Source: Burkholderiales bacterium (GTDB taxonomy: Bacteria > Pseudomonadota > Gammaproteobacteria > Burkholderiales > Nitrosomonadaceae). Taken from it: 64,000 bases of DNA. The position numbers and the translations under genes are program-made. Where the stretch lies: NCBI GenBank assembly GCA_024235795.1, contig JACKLR010000001.1, positions 186,001-250,000 of the forward strand. Reading direction: 5' to 3'. Of this stretch, positions 9,109 through 17,969 are shown piece by piece. The notes under the pieces are model-generated. The model had not been told where the DNA came from and searched no databases. It was given only the letters and a program-made list of their open reading frames with translations. Each line of letters opens with the position of its first letter. Within the stretch, counting starts at the first letter, position 1.

Positions 9109-9516
9109 TCAAACGTCCACCACGCAGCGCGCTTCCCACATTGCATCAACTTGTTGTACTTTTAGCATCGTTAATGTTGCGCCTTTCACTTCAACGCCGC
9201 GCTCCAGTTCATCGCGCCATTTTTCACCGGACAGTTTGGCCAGCCATCGATCACCATCACGCTGAATATGGAAATCACTAAAAACCATGCCCAGTTCACG
9301 CGATCTCCCGAGGATCAGATTCAGCCAGACTACCAGCGCAAGCTCTATATCTGTTTCTTCAAATTCGACTGAGATTTCTATTGTCGGTTGCACCGAATCA
9401 AGATTGGTGATAATCGCAAACATCGCATAGGCTGCCGCCTCGAATGCGCGTTCAATTGTTGATCCGCGCCCGATAACCCCAATATCCGCATCATGTTCAA
9501 AATATGATGAGGTCAT
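9109..9516 (-). CDS. Archease, RtcB cofactor
   Basis: Archease accelerates RtcB guanylylation and lets it turn over repeatedly. The 135-residue product starts MTSSYFEHDADIGV, the family N-terminus with the metal-binding Asp. It continues IERAFEAAAYAMF, ELALVVWLNLIL and WRDELERGVEVKGATLTML, and ends MWEARCVVDV with the conserved terminal Asp. The frame stays open upstream to 9651, but that part has no homology-like character, so the start is set at the ATG at 9516. It is placed directly before rtcB, one base apart. Confidence 0.93.
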   Translation of the reverse strand: MTSSYFEHDADIGVIGRGSTIERAFEAAAYAMFAIITNLDSVQPTIEISVEFEETDIELALVVWLNLILGRSRELGMVFSDFHIQRDGDRWLAKLSGEKWRDELERGVEVKGATLTMLKVQQVDAMWEARCVVDV

Positions 9517-9800
9517 TTTTTTGAGTATCCCGTAAACCAATTTACTGTCATTATAGTCACTGGAATACAAAAAATGTTGATTTTGCTTAAATGTACTGGG
9601 ACTAACCAAAAAAAAGGAGAAATTAATCCAGAGCGATCTAGCCGGCTGCATGAAGTCAGCCAGGGAGACGCGAAAAACCCTGGCTTACAGGTAAAAACAA
9701 GAAACCTGCTCTTGTTTTAATATCCAATCGTTAGACGTCAGAAGTCATCAAGGCTGACAGAAGCCCCCTTCCCCTTGCTAATTTCATCTGTCAATTTGAT

Positions 9801-9840
9801 TTGCGTTGTCTTGTTCTTTGTTGCGTTGTCTTGTTCTTTG
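9801..9840. repeat. Perfect tandem duplication, 2 x 20 bp
   Basis: Bases 9801-9820 and 9821-9840 are identical. The unit begins TTGCGTTG and ends TTCTTTG. It lies in non-coding DNA and is best explained by replication slippage or a minisatellite. Confidence 0.95.
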
Positions 9841-10066
9841 TGCTCAATTGGCGAAAAAATGCTTGTCGGAAACGCTTTTCAAATAAAGACAATTCAGAAA
9901 CACCAAGCGAATCACCAATCAACACCCGATGCGGTCGAAATCGGTCTAATAGAACTAATTACGATCAGATCAAAAAGTTAAAACAAAAAACGCAAATTTC
10001 TGGCACTACGGCGCCTACATTGCATAGATTTGGCGCATTCTGCAGCCCCTTGCTGGCACACAGTCA

Positions 10067-10127
10067 AACTGAACAACCCTCGACTTATAGTAGAGGGAGT
10101 TAAGCCATCCCCGAAAGGGACACTCAA
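10067..10127 (+). mobile_element. Solitary IS200/IS605-type terminal hairpin, copy A
   Basis: The pattern AACTGAAC, then CCCTC with a short loop and GAGGG, then TTAAGCCATCC and GAAAGGGACACT, is shared with a second copy at 31194-31256. A stem-loop followed by the AAGGGACAC block resembles the right ends of TnpB/OrfB-bearing IS605-type elements. No tnpA or tnpB frame lies nearby, so this looks like a relic end or a non-autonomous derivative. Confidence 0.5.
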
Positions 10128-10214
10128 TGTAAGTGTGTATGGAAAAAGTTTTTTTCATACACATTATCAGCTCACGTTATCCTTAATAACGACCTTGCCA
10201 GAAAAACAAAGCGG

Positions 10215-10889
10215 TTAGTTCGACTGCGCTGCCTTGATGGCTTCAAGATTAGCCTTTGCCTCCTCGTTTCCTTGTGCGGCAGCTTTTTCAAACCAGGCTA
10301 TTGCCTTATCTTCATCACGCTCAACCCCCTCACCCATAAAATATAAGGCACCCAGGTTATTTTGCGCATCAACATGACCTTGTTCAGCTGCCTTTTTAAA
10401 CAGCTCGACAGCTTCCTGCATATCCTGCTCGACCCCTTCACCATTTGCATACATTAAACCCAGGTTAAACTGTGCATCGGCATAACCTTGCTCAGCTGAA
10501 CGATAAAACCACCCTGCAGCCAATTCGGGATCGTTATCCAAGACCTGCCCGGTTACCGTTTTAGAAACGGCTTCTCCAGTGTAATACATAACGCCAAGAC
10601 TATTTTGTGCTACAGGATCACCAGCTCTTGCATCTTCAAGCAAGGCCTGAAATTTTTCTCCGGCTGACAGTCCATCGTCACCACCGGGAAGAATTTGCTC
10701 TCTGAGTTCTGCCTGCTCTTCAGGTGACAATCCTTCACTTAAAAAAGATGGCAGTTCATCCAATGTTGTTACTTCACTTGACGTTTGGGATGCTGAATTT
10801 GTATCTGATTTATCACTCGATGTTTCCTCCCCGCAGCCAAACAATATAACCAGTGGCGCAACAAGCAATAAAACAGTCTTTATTCTCAT
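10215..10889 (-). CDS. Sel1-repeat lipoprotein
   Basis: The 224-residue protein has a lipoprotein signal peptide (MRIKTVLLLVAPLVILFGCG) with the acylated Cys near residue 19. A low-complexity Ser/Thr/Asp linker follows. From about residue 95 come at least three Sel1-like repeats of 36 residues (AQNSLGVMYYTGEAV, AQFNLGLMYANGEGV, AQNNLGALYFMGEGV). Sel1 repeats form alpha-alpha superhelices for protein binding. It is likely a membrane-tethered periplasmic scaffold, next to an exported ankyrin protein on the same strand. Partner unknown. Confidence 0.85.
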   Translation of the reverse strand: MRIKTVLLLVAPLVILFGCGEETSSDKSDTNSASQTSSEVTTLDELPSFLSEGLSPEEQAELREQILPGGDDGLSAGEKFQALLEDARAGDPVAQNSLGVMYYTGEAVSKTVTGQVLDNDPELAAGWFYRSAEQGYADAQFNLGLMYANGEGVEQDMQEAVELFKKAAEQGHVDAQNNLGALYFMGEGVERDEDKAIAWFEKAAAQGNEEAKANLEAIKAAQSN

Positions 10890-11091
10890 TTGATATTTCC
10901 TTTATTACCTTGAATGTTGTTTATTTCTGTATTTTCTCTGAACAATATAAGCGCAAACCCTTGTTTTCATGATTTGTCGTCATCCTTAACAAGTGGTTGT
11001 AACACGCGAGATGTTGCATATCAGGCGAAAATAACACAAGAATTAAAAAAATCAGTTACATATAGTGTATCAATATTATGCCTTAATTACT

Positions 11092-11871
11092 TTATCTTGC
11101 GCCTGCTCTTTTTAGCAAATCTGCCACTTCGGTATGGCGGTATACATTTGCAAGCGTCAATGCCGTCGCACCATTACTTGCCTTAATATTGGCATCCGCA
11201 TTAGCTGCCAGCAATACATATATCACACCGACATGACCATGCTGCGCGGCCAACATCAAAGCTGTTGCACCGTTTTCAAGTTGACGATCAACTTCGGCGC
11301 CCGCTTCAATCAACGTATCCGCAGTCTGCTGGTGTCCGCCTCGAGCAGCGAGCATTAATGCAGTCATTCCATCACTGCTTCTTTGGGCATTCAAATCGGC
11401 ATTAGTAGCCACTAACTGGTTCACCACTTCTCTGCGATTTCTTTTTGCCGCAAGAATCAAGGCTGTTTCACCCGTTTCAGAAGCAACGTCATTCACTTTT
11501 GCACCCAAAGGCAGTAAAAGTTCAACCAAGTGGCTTCGCCCATCCCGCGCAGCCTGGATTAAAGCAGTATATCCATTATCACCACGGAAGTTTACATCGG
11601 CGCCTCTATTGATTAAATGTTGAACTATTGGTTTACTTCCTTTTCTGATGCCCTCGAAAAAAGCTTTATCGATCGTGTTCTGAGAAATTTCAGTTTCAGT
11701 TTCGAGTATCTTTTTAACCAAAGGGACATTACCTTTTCCGGCTGCATTAATCAGTTCTTCGTCTATCGATTCAGTGGTTTCTGCACAAATAGTTAAAGAC
11801 CAAATCAACAAGATAAATAAAAGGCCAACATGTTTTATCTCTCGAACCTTTTGCAGCTGAAATTTTATCAT
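11092..11871 (-). CDS. Exported ankyrin-repeat protein
   Basis: The 259-residue protein has a hydrophobic signal sequence (VGLLFILLIWSLTICAE, about residues 15-31) followed by six or so ankyrin repeats. Typical units are DNGYTALIQAARDGRSHLVELLLPLGA, GETALILAAKRNRREVVNQLV and NGATALMLAAQHGHVGVIYVLL. Ankyrin arrays bind proteins. In proteobacteria, small periplasmic ones often accompany catalase or envelope-stress functions, but nothing here fixes a partner. Confidence 0.87.
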   Translation of the reverse strand: MIKFQLQKVREIKHVGLLFILLIWSLTICAETTESIDEELINAAGKGNVPLVKKILETETEISQNTIDKAFFEGIRKGSKPIVQHLINRGADVNFRGDNGYTALIQAARDGRSHLVELLLPLGAKVNDVASETGETALILAAKRNRREVVNQLVATNADLNAQRSSDGMTALMLAARGGHQQTADTLIEAGAEVDRQLENGATALMLAAQHGHVGVIYVLLAANADANIKASNGATALTLANVYRHTEVADLLKRAGAR

Positions 11872-12169
11872 TTACATACTCCTTAATTTCTTTATCCTTT
11901 AAACTTATAATCACTTCACACGACATCTTAACGCGTGACCGATACCCAATTAACCGAACCGGATATAATTTATGATGACTATCGCTTTCCCTCACCATAA
12001 AAGCTATGCTAAGCTCATGCCAGTATTTGTTTAATGCAGCCGGTTTGTTCGTCTAAGTAGCCCTGTTTCGTTGGAAGGCAGTACGATTCGGTCATTCGTT
12101 CGACTATTATTACCTAATCAGTTAACAAATATTGCCATATAAAATAAAATTCTATCAAAAAGAAAATTA

Positions 12170-13342
12170 ATGGGTGCTAAGAATTACACTATCGCAATCA
12201 TAGGCGGGGGACCGGTGGGCATGGCATTGGCACTTGCATTACGCCACAGCAACCTGACAACCTTACTTCTGGAAGCACGAGGCCTCCCTGAAAAAGTTGA
12301 TGATGAACGCCCATTAGCGCTCTCGTATGGCAGCCATTTAATTCTAGACAGACTAGGTGCGTGGAGAAAACTGCCTCGATACACTCCCATTAAAACCATC
12401 CATATATCCAATAAGGGCTACTTCGGCCGAACGGTTATGACGACCGAAGATGCCGATGTACCGGCTTTGGGGTACGTCGTTAATTATCACGATCTATTTA
12501 GCGCCTTATATGAAGCAATTCAAGAAAGTAATGTTCAGTATCAAACAGGCACCGACGTTAGGCAATTGTCAACAGACGAGGAATCTGGACATATTCAATA
12601 TAAACATGAAAATACCGAAAAAAACATTTCTGCCAAATTGCTCGTATTAGCCGATGGCGGCCGTCTCAGCAGCCAACTTGAAGATATCGCTTATCAAACG
12701 ACAGATTATAATCAATGGGCAATCGTTTCCAACGTCAAAACCAAAACACAGCAAACCGGTATCGCTTATGAACGATTTACCTCAGAAGGGCCTGTTGCAC
12801 TATTACCTTCGGGTAATGATTTTGCATTAGTATGGACAGCATCGCCAGAAACCGCCAAAGAAATACTCGCATTGGACGATAGCTCGTTTCTAGCCCGATT
12901 ACATACTCACTTTGGCGATCGGTTGGGTCAATTTGTTTTTGCAGGCAAGCGTTCCGGTTTTCCTTTAGCGTTAAAATATGCTGTGCCTACAACCACGCAA
13001 CGTACCGTACTTATTGGCAACGCTGCACAAACACTGCACCCCGTTGCCGGGCAGGGTTTTAATCTTGGACTCAGAGACGCTTACGAACTTGCTCAGGAAA
13101 TTCTGGATACTGTTACAGCACATAAAGATATCGGAGCACCATCCATGCTAGCACGATACAGCCAGCATCGACGAATAGACAGCCAAGGCGGCCGCTTGTT
13201 TACTGACTCACTGATCAAAGTGTTCTCTAATGACAACTCACTGCTCAGACATTGCTGCGGTATCGGTTTGACCATCCTGGACAACCTTCCACCGGTCAAA
13301 CGATTTGTAGCCCGGCGTATGATTTTTGGCGCCAGAGGTTGA
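12170..13342 (+). CDS. ubiH: UbiH/COQ6-family FAD monooxygenase (ubiquinone biosynthesis)
   Basis: Flavin-dependent aromatic hydroxylase that adds a ring hydroxyl during ubiquinone synthesis at the inner membrane. The 390-residue protein has the GxGxxG dinucleotide fold at the N-terminus (IAIIGGGPVGMALALAL), a DERPLALSYGS segment (substrate/FAD contact), and the second FAD motif GNAAQTLHPVAGQGFNLGLRDA near residue 285. UbiH, UbiF and UbiI are hard to separate by eye, so the exact ring position is uncertain. It precedes the dusB operon on the same strand with a 240-base gap. Confidence 0.88.
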   Translation: MGAKNYTIAIIGGGPVGMALALALRHSNLTTLLLEARGLPEKVDDERPLALSYGSHLILDRLGAWRKLPRYTPIKTIHISNKGYFGRTVMTTEDADVPALGYVVNYHDLFSALYEAIQESNVQYQTGTDVRQLSTDEESGHIQYKHENTEKNISAKLLVLADGGRLSSQLEDIAYQTTDYNQWAIVSNVKTKTQQTGIAYERFTSEGPVALLPSGNDFALVWTASPETAKEILALDDSSFLARLHTHFGDRLGQFVFAGKRSGFPLALKYAVPTTTQRTVLIGNAAQTLHPVAGQGFNLGLRDAYELAQEILDTVTAHKDIGAPSMLARYSQHRRIDSQGGRLFTDSLIKVFSNDNSLLRHCCGIGLTILDNLPPVKRFVARRMIFGARG

Positions 13343-13584
13343 ATCAAAAGGTATTTTACAAACCATATAATTTTAGCGAATCTTTTGGCAATCATTTCCA
13401 AAATTGATACGCATATTACTGAGCACTTTTATTGCTCACAGAAAACTTATCTTTATATAATATAAGGAGAAGCCTGAACAAAAACAATTGAAAAGCTGTA
13501 CGATCTTCATTGAACGGTAGAATGAATACCTATCTGATTTAATCTTTGATTGTTAACCATTATTTGAAACATTGTCCATACTGC

Positions 13585-14613
13585 ATGCAAATAGGTTCTT
13601 ATAAACTCAAAAACAAGCTCATTGTTGCACCAATGGCCGGCGTTACCGACCGCCCCTTCCGCCAGTTATGCAAAAAAATGGGGGCCGGGATGGCAGTATC
13701 AGAAATGGTCTCCAGCAATTCCCTATTATGGGGTTCCAAGAAAACGCAAAGACGCGCGAATCATGATGGCGAAGTGTCGCCGATTTCGGTACAAATTGCC
13801 GGCGCAGATCCTAAAATGCTGGCCACAGCAGCACAATACAATGTTGATCAAGGTGCGCAGATTATCGATATCAATATGGGCTGCCCTGCTAAAAAAATCT
13901 GCAATGTGATGGCTGGGTCTGCATTGTTAAAAGATGAAAAGCTCGTCGAAAAAATTCTATATTCGGTCGTAAGATCAGTTAATATCCCGGTCACCCTCAA
14001 GATCAGAACCGGGTGGGATCAGCAAAACAAAAATGCTTTGACGGTTGCCAAAATAGCCGAAAATGAAGGTATACAAGCACTGGCCATACATGGACGTACA
14101 CGCGCATGCGCCTATCGAGGTAATGCTGAATACCATACCATTGCAGCAGTAAAAGCTGCGGTAAATATCCCTGTGATCGCCAATGGCGATATTTCCACGC
14201 CTGAGAAAGCTAAGCAGGTACTTGACTTCACCAAGGCTGATGCCATCATGATTGGCCGCGCAGCACAGGGCAGACCCTGGATATTCAGAGAGATTGATCA
14301 TTATCTGAATACAGGACAGCATTTACCACCACCTGAGGTTCGGGAAATACATACTGTACTTATTGATCATCTAAATGATTTATATCATTTTTATGGTGAA
14401 TATTCAGGAATACGTATCGCTCGCAAGCATATTGCATGGTATACAAAGGGTTTAGTTGGTTCAGCGCGTTTTCGCCATACGTTGAATCAACTGCAAACCA
14501 GCGAAGAACAGCTATCTGAAACAGATTATTTTTTTACTCAATTATCTGATTACAATAAACATTTACATTACATCGAAGAAGAAAGGCCATTGCCGTATGA
14601 ACTCAATCAATGA
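13585..14613 (+). CDS. dusB: tRNA-dihydrouridine synthase B
   Basis: FMN enzyme that reduces specific uridines in the tRNA D-loop. It shows MQIGSYKLKNKLIVAPMAGVTDRPFR at the start, then SVQIAGADP, INMGCPAKKICN with the catalytic Cys, LKIRTGWD, IHGRTRACAYRG, and IANGDI with IGRAAQGRPWIF. The frame can be extended to a TTG at 13546, but the ATG at 13585 matches the usual family start and gives 342 residues. The 3' end overlaps fis by 17 bases, the conserved dusB-fis operon. Confidence 0.95.
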   Translation: MQIGSYKLKNKLIVAPMAGVTDRPFRQLCKKMGAGMAVSEMVSSNSLLWGSKKTQRRANHDGEVSPISVQIAGADPKMLATAAQYNVDQGAQIIDINMGCPAKKICNVMAGSALLKDEKLVEKILYSVVRSVNIPVTLKIRTGWDQQNKNALTVAKIAENEGIQALAIHGRTRACAYRGNAEYHTIAAVKAAVNIPVIANGDISTPEKAKQVLDFTKADAIMIGRAAQGRPWIFREIDHYLNTGQHLPPPEVREIHTVLIDHLNDLYHFYGEYSGIRIARKHIAWYTKGLVGSARFRHTLNQLQTSEEQLSETDYFFTQLSDYNKHLHYIEEERPLPYELNQ

Positions 14614-14839
14614 AAATGAAATTGCATGCTGTATACGTAAATCCATTGACAAGTATCTAAACGATCTCGATGGGGAAAAACCTTGTAGCATACATGATAT
14701 GGTCATTCTCAGCGTAGAAAAACCGCTCATTGAAGTCATTTTGCAGCATACTCAAGGCAATCAGACTCAGGCTGCCGAATTACTTGGAATCAACCGAAAT
14801 ACACTGCGCCAAAAAATAAAGCGATATCAAATAAAATAA
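14597..14839 (+). CDS. fis: DNA-binding protein Fis
   Basis: Nucleoid-associated protein and transcription activator that bends DNA and tracks growth rate. The 80-residue product is shorter than the 98-residue enterobacterial form and lacks part of its N-terminal beta-hairpin. It keeps the C-terminal helix-turn-helix (NQTQAAELLGINRNTLRQKIKRY). It overlaps dusB and is eight bases ahead of purH, so it is probably co-transcribed with dusB, purH and purD. Confidence 0.95.
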   Translation: MNSINENEIACCIRKSIDKYLNDLDGEKPCSIHDMVILSVEKPLIEVILQHTQGNQTQAAELLGINRNTLRQKIKRYQIK

Positions 14840-14847
14840 GGTACTGA

Positions 14848-16407
14848 ATGACAATCAAACAAGCATTGATCAGTGTGTCTGATAAAACAGGCGTGATCGA
14901 TCTGGCACGCTCGTTGCAGCAATCAGGAATAATAATCCTTTCTACCGGCGGCACAGCCAGATTATTGCAGGATGAAAATATCCCCGTTATTGAAATAAGC
15001 AATTATACTGGTTTCCCGGAAATGCTCGATGGCCGTGTCAAAACGCTGCATCCCAAGATACATGCCGGCATTCTCGCCAGAAATGATTTGCCGGATCATT
15101 GTTCTGCCATGGAAAAAGCGGGTATCGCCGATATTGAACTGGTTATTGTCAACCTATATCCTTTTACACAGACCATCGCCAAAGCCGACTGCACCCTGGA
15201 AGATGCCATTGAAAATATCGATATCGGCGGACCAACCATGGTTCGCGCCGCCGCCAAGAATTACCGGAAAGTGACAGTTATTACAGATCCCGCTGATTAT
15301 CCGGTTTTATTGAACGAGATTGCATCAAATAATGGCGTTGTCAGCGCTGCCAGTCGTTTTAAATTTTCCCAAAAAGCATTCTCACATACCGCTGCTTATG
15401 ACAGCGCTATCAGTAATTATCTGACGGCAATCAATGACGATGAAAGCCGCAATGATTTTCCTGCTTCATTAAACCTCAATTTCAATATTGTGCAGCATTT
15501 GCGTTATGGTGAAAATCCACATCAAAAAGCTGCATTCTACAAAGACCTGCAACCGCTAGCCGGTGGACTTGCCAGCAGTCACCAAATTCAGGGAAAAGCA
15601 TTGTCGTACAATAATATTGCCGATACCGACGCTGCCTGGGAATGCGTAAAATCCTTCGAAAATCCGGCCTGTGTCATCATCAAACACGCCAACCCCTGTG
15701 GGGTAGCTGTCGCTGATAATATCTTGAATGCATATCAAAACGCATTTTCAACAGACTCGACTTCAGCTTTTGGTGGCATTATTGCCTTCAATCGCCCGCT
15801 GGATGCAAATACCGCCAGTGCTGTATTGAAACAATTCGTTGAAGTGATTATTGCCCCCGACATCACCGGTGAAGCCAAAATAATACTTTCACAGAAAAAC
15901 AATATCCGCGTTCTTGCCCTGCCGTTAGCGTATGCAAGCAATCGTTATGATTTAAAACGTATCGGCGGCGGCCTGCTGGTGCAAACACCGGATGACCATC
16001 GTCTCACCTTGGCTGACCTTAAAGTAGTCACGCAAAAAAAACCAACCGAACAGCAGTTGAATGATTTGCTGTTTGCGTGGCGTGTTGCAAAATTTGTCAA
16101 ATCCAATACCATTGTTTTCTGTCAGGATAACCGAACACTTGGCATTGGAGCGGGACAAATGAGCCGCGTTGACAGCGCAAAAATCGCGACCATAAAAGCA
16201 CAACAGGCCGGACTTGAGTTAACCGATTCCGTAGTTGCTTCTGATGCTTTTTTTCCGTTCAGAGACGGGCTCGATGTTGTCGTGCAGGCAGGTGCAAAAG
16301 CCGTCATACAACCGGGCGGCAGCATCCGCGATGACGAAGTTATCGCGGCCGCAGATGAACAAGACGTGGCAATGGTTTTCACAGGCATACGCCATTTCAG
16401 ACACTAA
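14848..16407 (+). CDS. purH: Bifunctional AICAR transformylase / IMP cyclohydrolase
   Basis: Catalyses the last two steps of IMP synthesis. The 519-residue protein has the N-terminal MGS-like cyclohydrolase domain (ALISVSDKTGVIDLA, STGGTARLL, FPEMLDGRVKTLHPKIHAGIL). The transformylase domain has the catalytic Lys-His in CVIIKHANPCGVAV near residue 275 and ends RDDEVIAAADEQDVAMVFTGIRHFRH, the standard C-terminus. It is followed by purD after 22 bases. Confidence 0.98.
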   Translation: MTIKQALISVSDKTGVIDLARSLQQSGIIILSTGGTARLLQDENIPVIEISNYTGFPEMLDGRVKTLHPKIHAGILARNDLPDHCSAMEKAGIADIELVIVNLYPFTQTIAKADCTLEDAIENIDIGGPTMVRAAAKNYRKVTVITDPADYPVLLNEIASNNGVVSAASRFKFSQKAFSHTAAYDSAISNYLTAINDDESRNDFPASLNLNFNIVQHLRYGENPHQKAAFYKDLQPLAGGLASSHQIQGKALSYNNIADTDAAWECVKSFENPACVIIKHANPCGVAVADNILNAYQNAFSTDSTSAFGGIIAFNRPLDANTASAVLKQFVEVIIAPDITGEAKIILSQKNNIRVLALPLAYASNRYDLKRIGGGLLVQTPDDHRLTLADLKVVTQKKPTEQQLNDLLFAWRVAKFVKSNTIVFCQDNRTLGIGAGQMSRVDSAKIATIKAQQAGLELTDSVVASDAFFPFRDGLDVVVQAGAKAVIQPGGSIRDDEVIAAADEQDVAMVFTGIRHFRH

Positions 16408-16429
16408 TCGATTTACACGCTAACAAACT

Positions 16430-17737
16430 ATGAAATTAATGGTAATCGGTGGTGGTGGCAGAGAACATGCACTGGCATGGAAACTCATGCAATCGCCACG
16501 TGTTCAGAAAATTTATGTTGCACCCGGAAACGCAGGTACTGCTCAGGAACATGGCGTTGAGAATATTGCCATCACCGCAATTCCTGAATTGATTAACTTC
16601 GCTCAACAGGAAAAAATTGATATTACCATCGTAGGGCCTGAAGCACCGCTGGCTGACGGTATCGTCGATGATTTTCAGTCTGCCGGTTTGAAAATATTCG
16701 GTCCGACCCAAAAAGCCGCGCAACTAGAAATTTCAAAAAGTTTTGCAAAAGACTTTATGCGGCGCCACAACATACCCACTGCTGCTTATGCTACATTTTC
16801 AGATGCACAGGCAGCACATCAGTATCTCGAACAAAAAAGCGCGCCCATTGTTATTAAAGCCAGTGGTTTAGCGGCCGGGAAAGGTGTCATTGTTGCCCCT
16901 TCACTCGAGACAGCCCACACCGCTATTGACCAAATCCTGGTGACCAAGCATTTTGGCGAAGCGGGCTCCGAAGTCATTATTGAAGAATTTCTCCAAGGCA
17001 CAGAAGTCAGTTTTATTGTCATGAGCGACGGTCAGCATGTTTTGCCACTGGCGACCAGTCAAGATCACAAACGCTTATACGATGGCGACACAGGTCCAAA
17101 TACCGGGGGAATGGGCGCGTATTCGCCAACACCATTCATTTCGCCGAGTCTGCACGCCCAGATTATGCGCGAAGTGATTTATCCAGTAATCCAGGGAATG
17201 GCACAAGAAGGTGTTTGCTATCGTGGTTTCCTTTACGCAGGCCTGATGATCACATCAGAAAATCAGGTAAAAGTGCTGGAATTTAACTGTCGCATGGGTG
17301 ATCCCGAAACACAACCGATTCTGCTGCGGCTGAAAAGTGATCTGCTGGTACTGATAGAAAATGCAATCGACGGCGCGCTCGAACAGGTAGAGACAGAATG
17401 GGACAGGCGCGTCGCATTAGGCATTGTCATGGCAGCCAACGGTTATCCCAATAATCCTGTTAAAGGTGATGTTATAGAAGGATTAACTGAATTGCAGATA
17501 AAGCAGAACGATACTGACGATTTTCATATATTCCATTCCGGCACTGCATTTGATGAAAAAAATAAACAAGAGGTAGTTACGGCGGGCGGTCGCATACTGT
17601 GCGTAACGGCATTGGGCGACAATCTTAAAATTGCGCAACAACATGCCTACGAACTGGCGAAACAGATTCGGTTTAAAAATTCTTATATGCGTCATGATAT
17701 CGGCTATCACGGAATTGATTTTCTCCGAAAATCATAA
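16430..17737 (+). CDS. purD: Phosphoribosylamine-glycine ligase (GARS)
   Basis: ATP-grasp ligase joining glycine to 5-phosphoribosylamine, the second step of purine synthesis. The start MKLMVIGGGGREHALAWKL is diagnostic. VIKASGLAAGKGV and EVIIEEFLQGTEVS belong to the ATP-grasp core, and NTGGMGAYSPTP and EFNCRMGDPETQ to the catalytic end. Length is normal at 435 residues. It closes the dusB-fis-purH-purD group. I see no strong terminator in the 230 bases after it. Confidence 0.98.
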   Translation: MKLMVIGGGGREHALAWKLMQSPRVQKIYVAPGNAGTAQEHGVENIAITAIPELINFAQQEKIDITIVGPEAPLADGIVDDFQSAGLKIFGPTQKAAQLEISKSFAKDFMRRHNIPTAAYATFSDAQAAHQYLEQKSAPIVIKASGLAAGKGVIVAPSLETAHTAIDQILVTKHFGEAGSEVIIEEFLQGTEVSFIVMSDGQHVLPLATSQDHKRLYDGDTGPNTGGMGAYSPTPFISPSLHAQIMREVIYPVIQGMAQEGVCYRGFLYAGLMITSENQVKVLEFNCRMGDPETQPILLRLKSDLLVLIENAIDGALEQVETEWDRRVALGIVMAANGYPNNPVKGDVIEGLTELQIKQNDTDDFHIFHSGTAFDEKNKQEVVTAGGRILCVTALGDNLKIAQQHAYELAKQIRFKNSYMRHDIGYHGIDFLRKS

Positions 17738-17969
17738 GTGGGGTTATAATTTGCTCTCTGGCAAAGGACCAGCATTCCATTCGTGATACCGCCAATATCA
17801 TATGGAATAAGCACTTGAAATGGCGTCAATCTGGATTCCAGTCACTCATTTATTTGTATGCCATGTCAGCAAGTTAATTTAGCGTATCATGACTACCTGA
17901 ATCGTTACAAAATCCTATATATTATTTTGTGCGCACATCCGATATTTTGATATCAGAGGGAGATCAAGA

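Larger units (their letters stand above)
9652..10214. other. Gene-free stretch containing repeats and an IS605-type end
   Basis: About 560 bases between archease and the Sel1 protein. Two overlapping plus-strand frames (9775-10103) have a Cys/Leu-rich start but no convincing protein or ribosome site. The region holds a perfect 2 x 20 bp tandem repeat and a hairpin end resembling an IS200/IS605-type terminus, both listed separately. Confidence 0.5.

Noticed and set aside
9775..10218. Three overlapping plus-strand frames with a Cys/Leu-rich start
   Set aside because: They run through a tandem repeat and an IS-type hairpin and have no conserved character.
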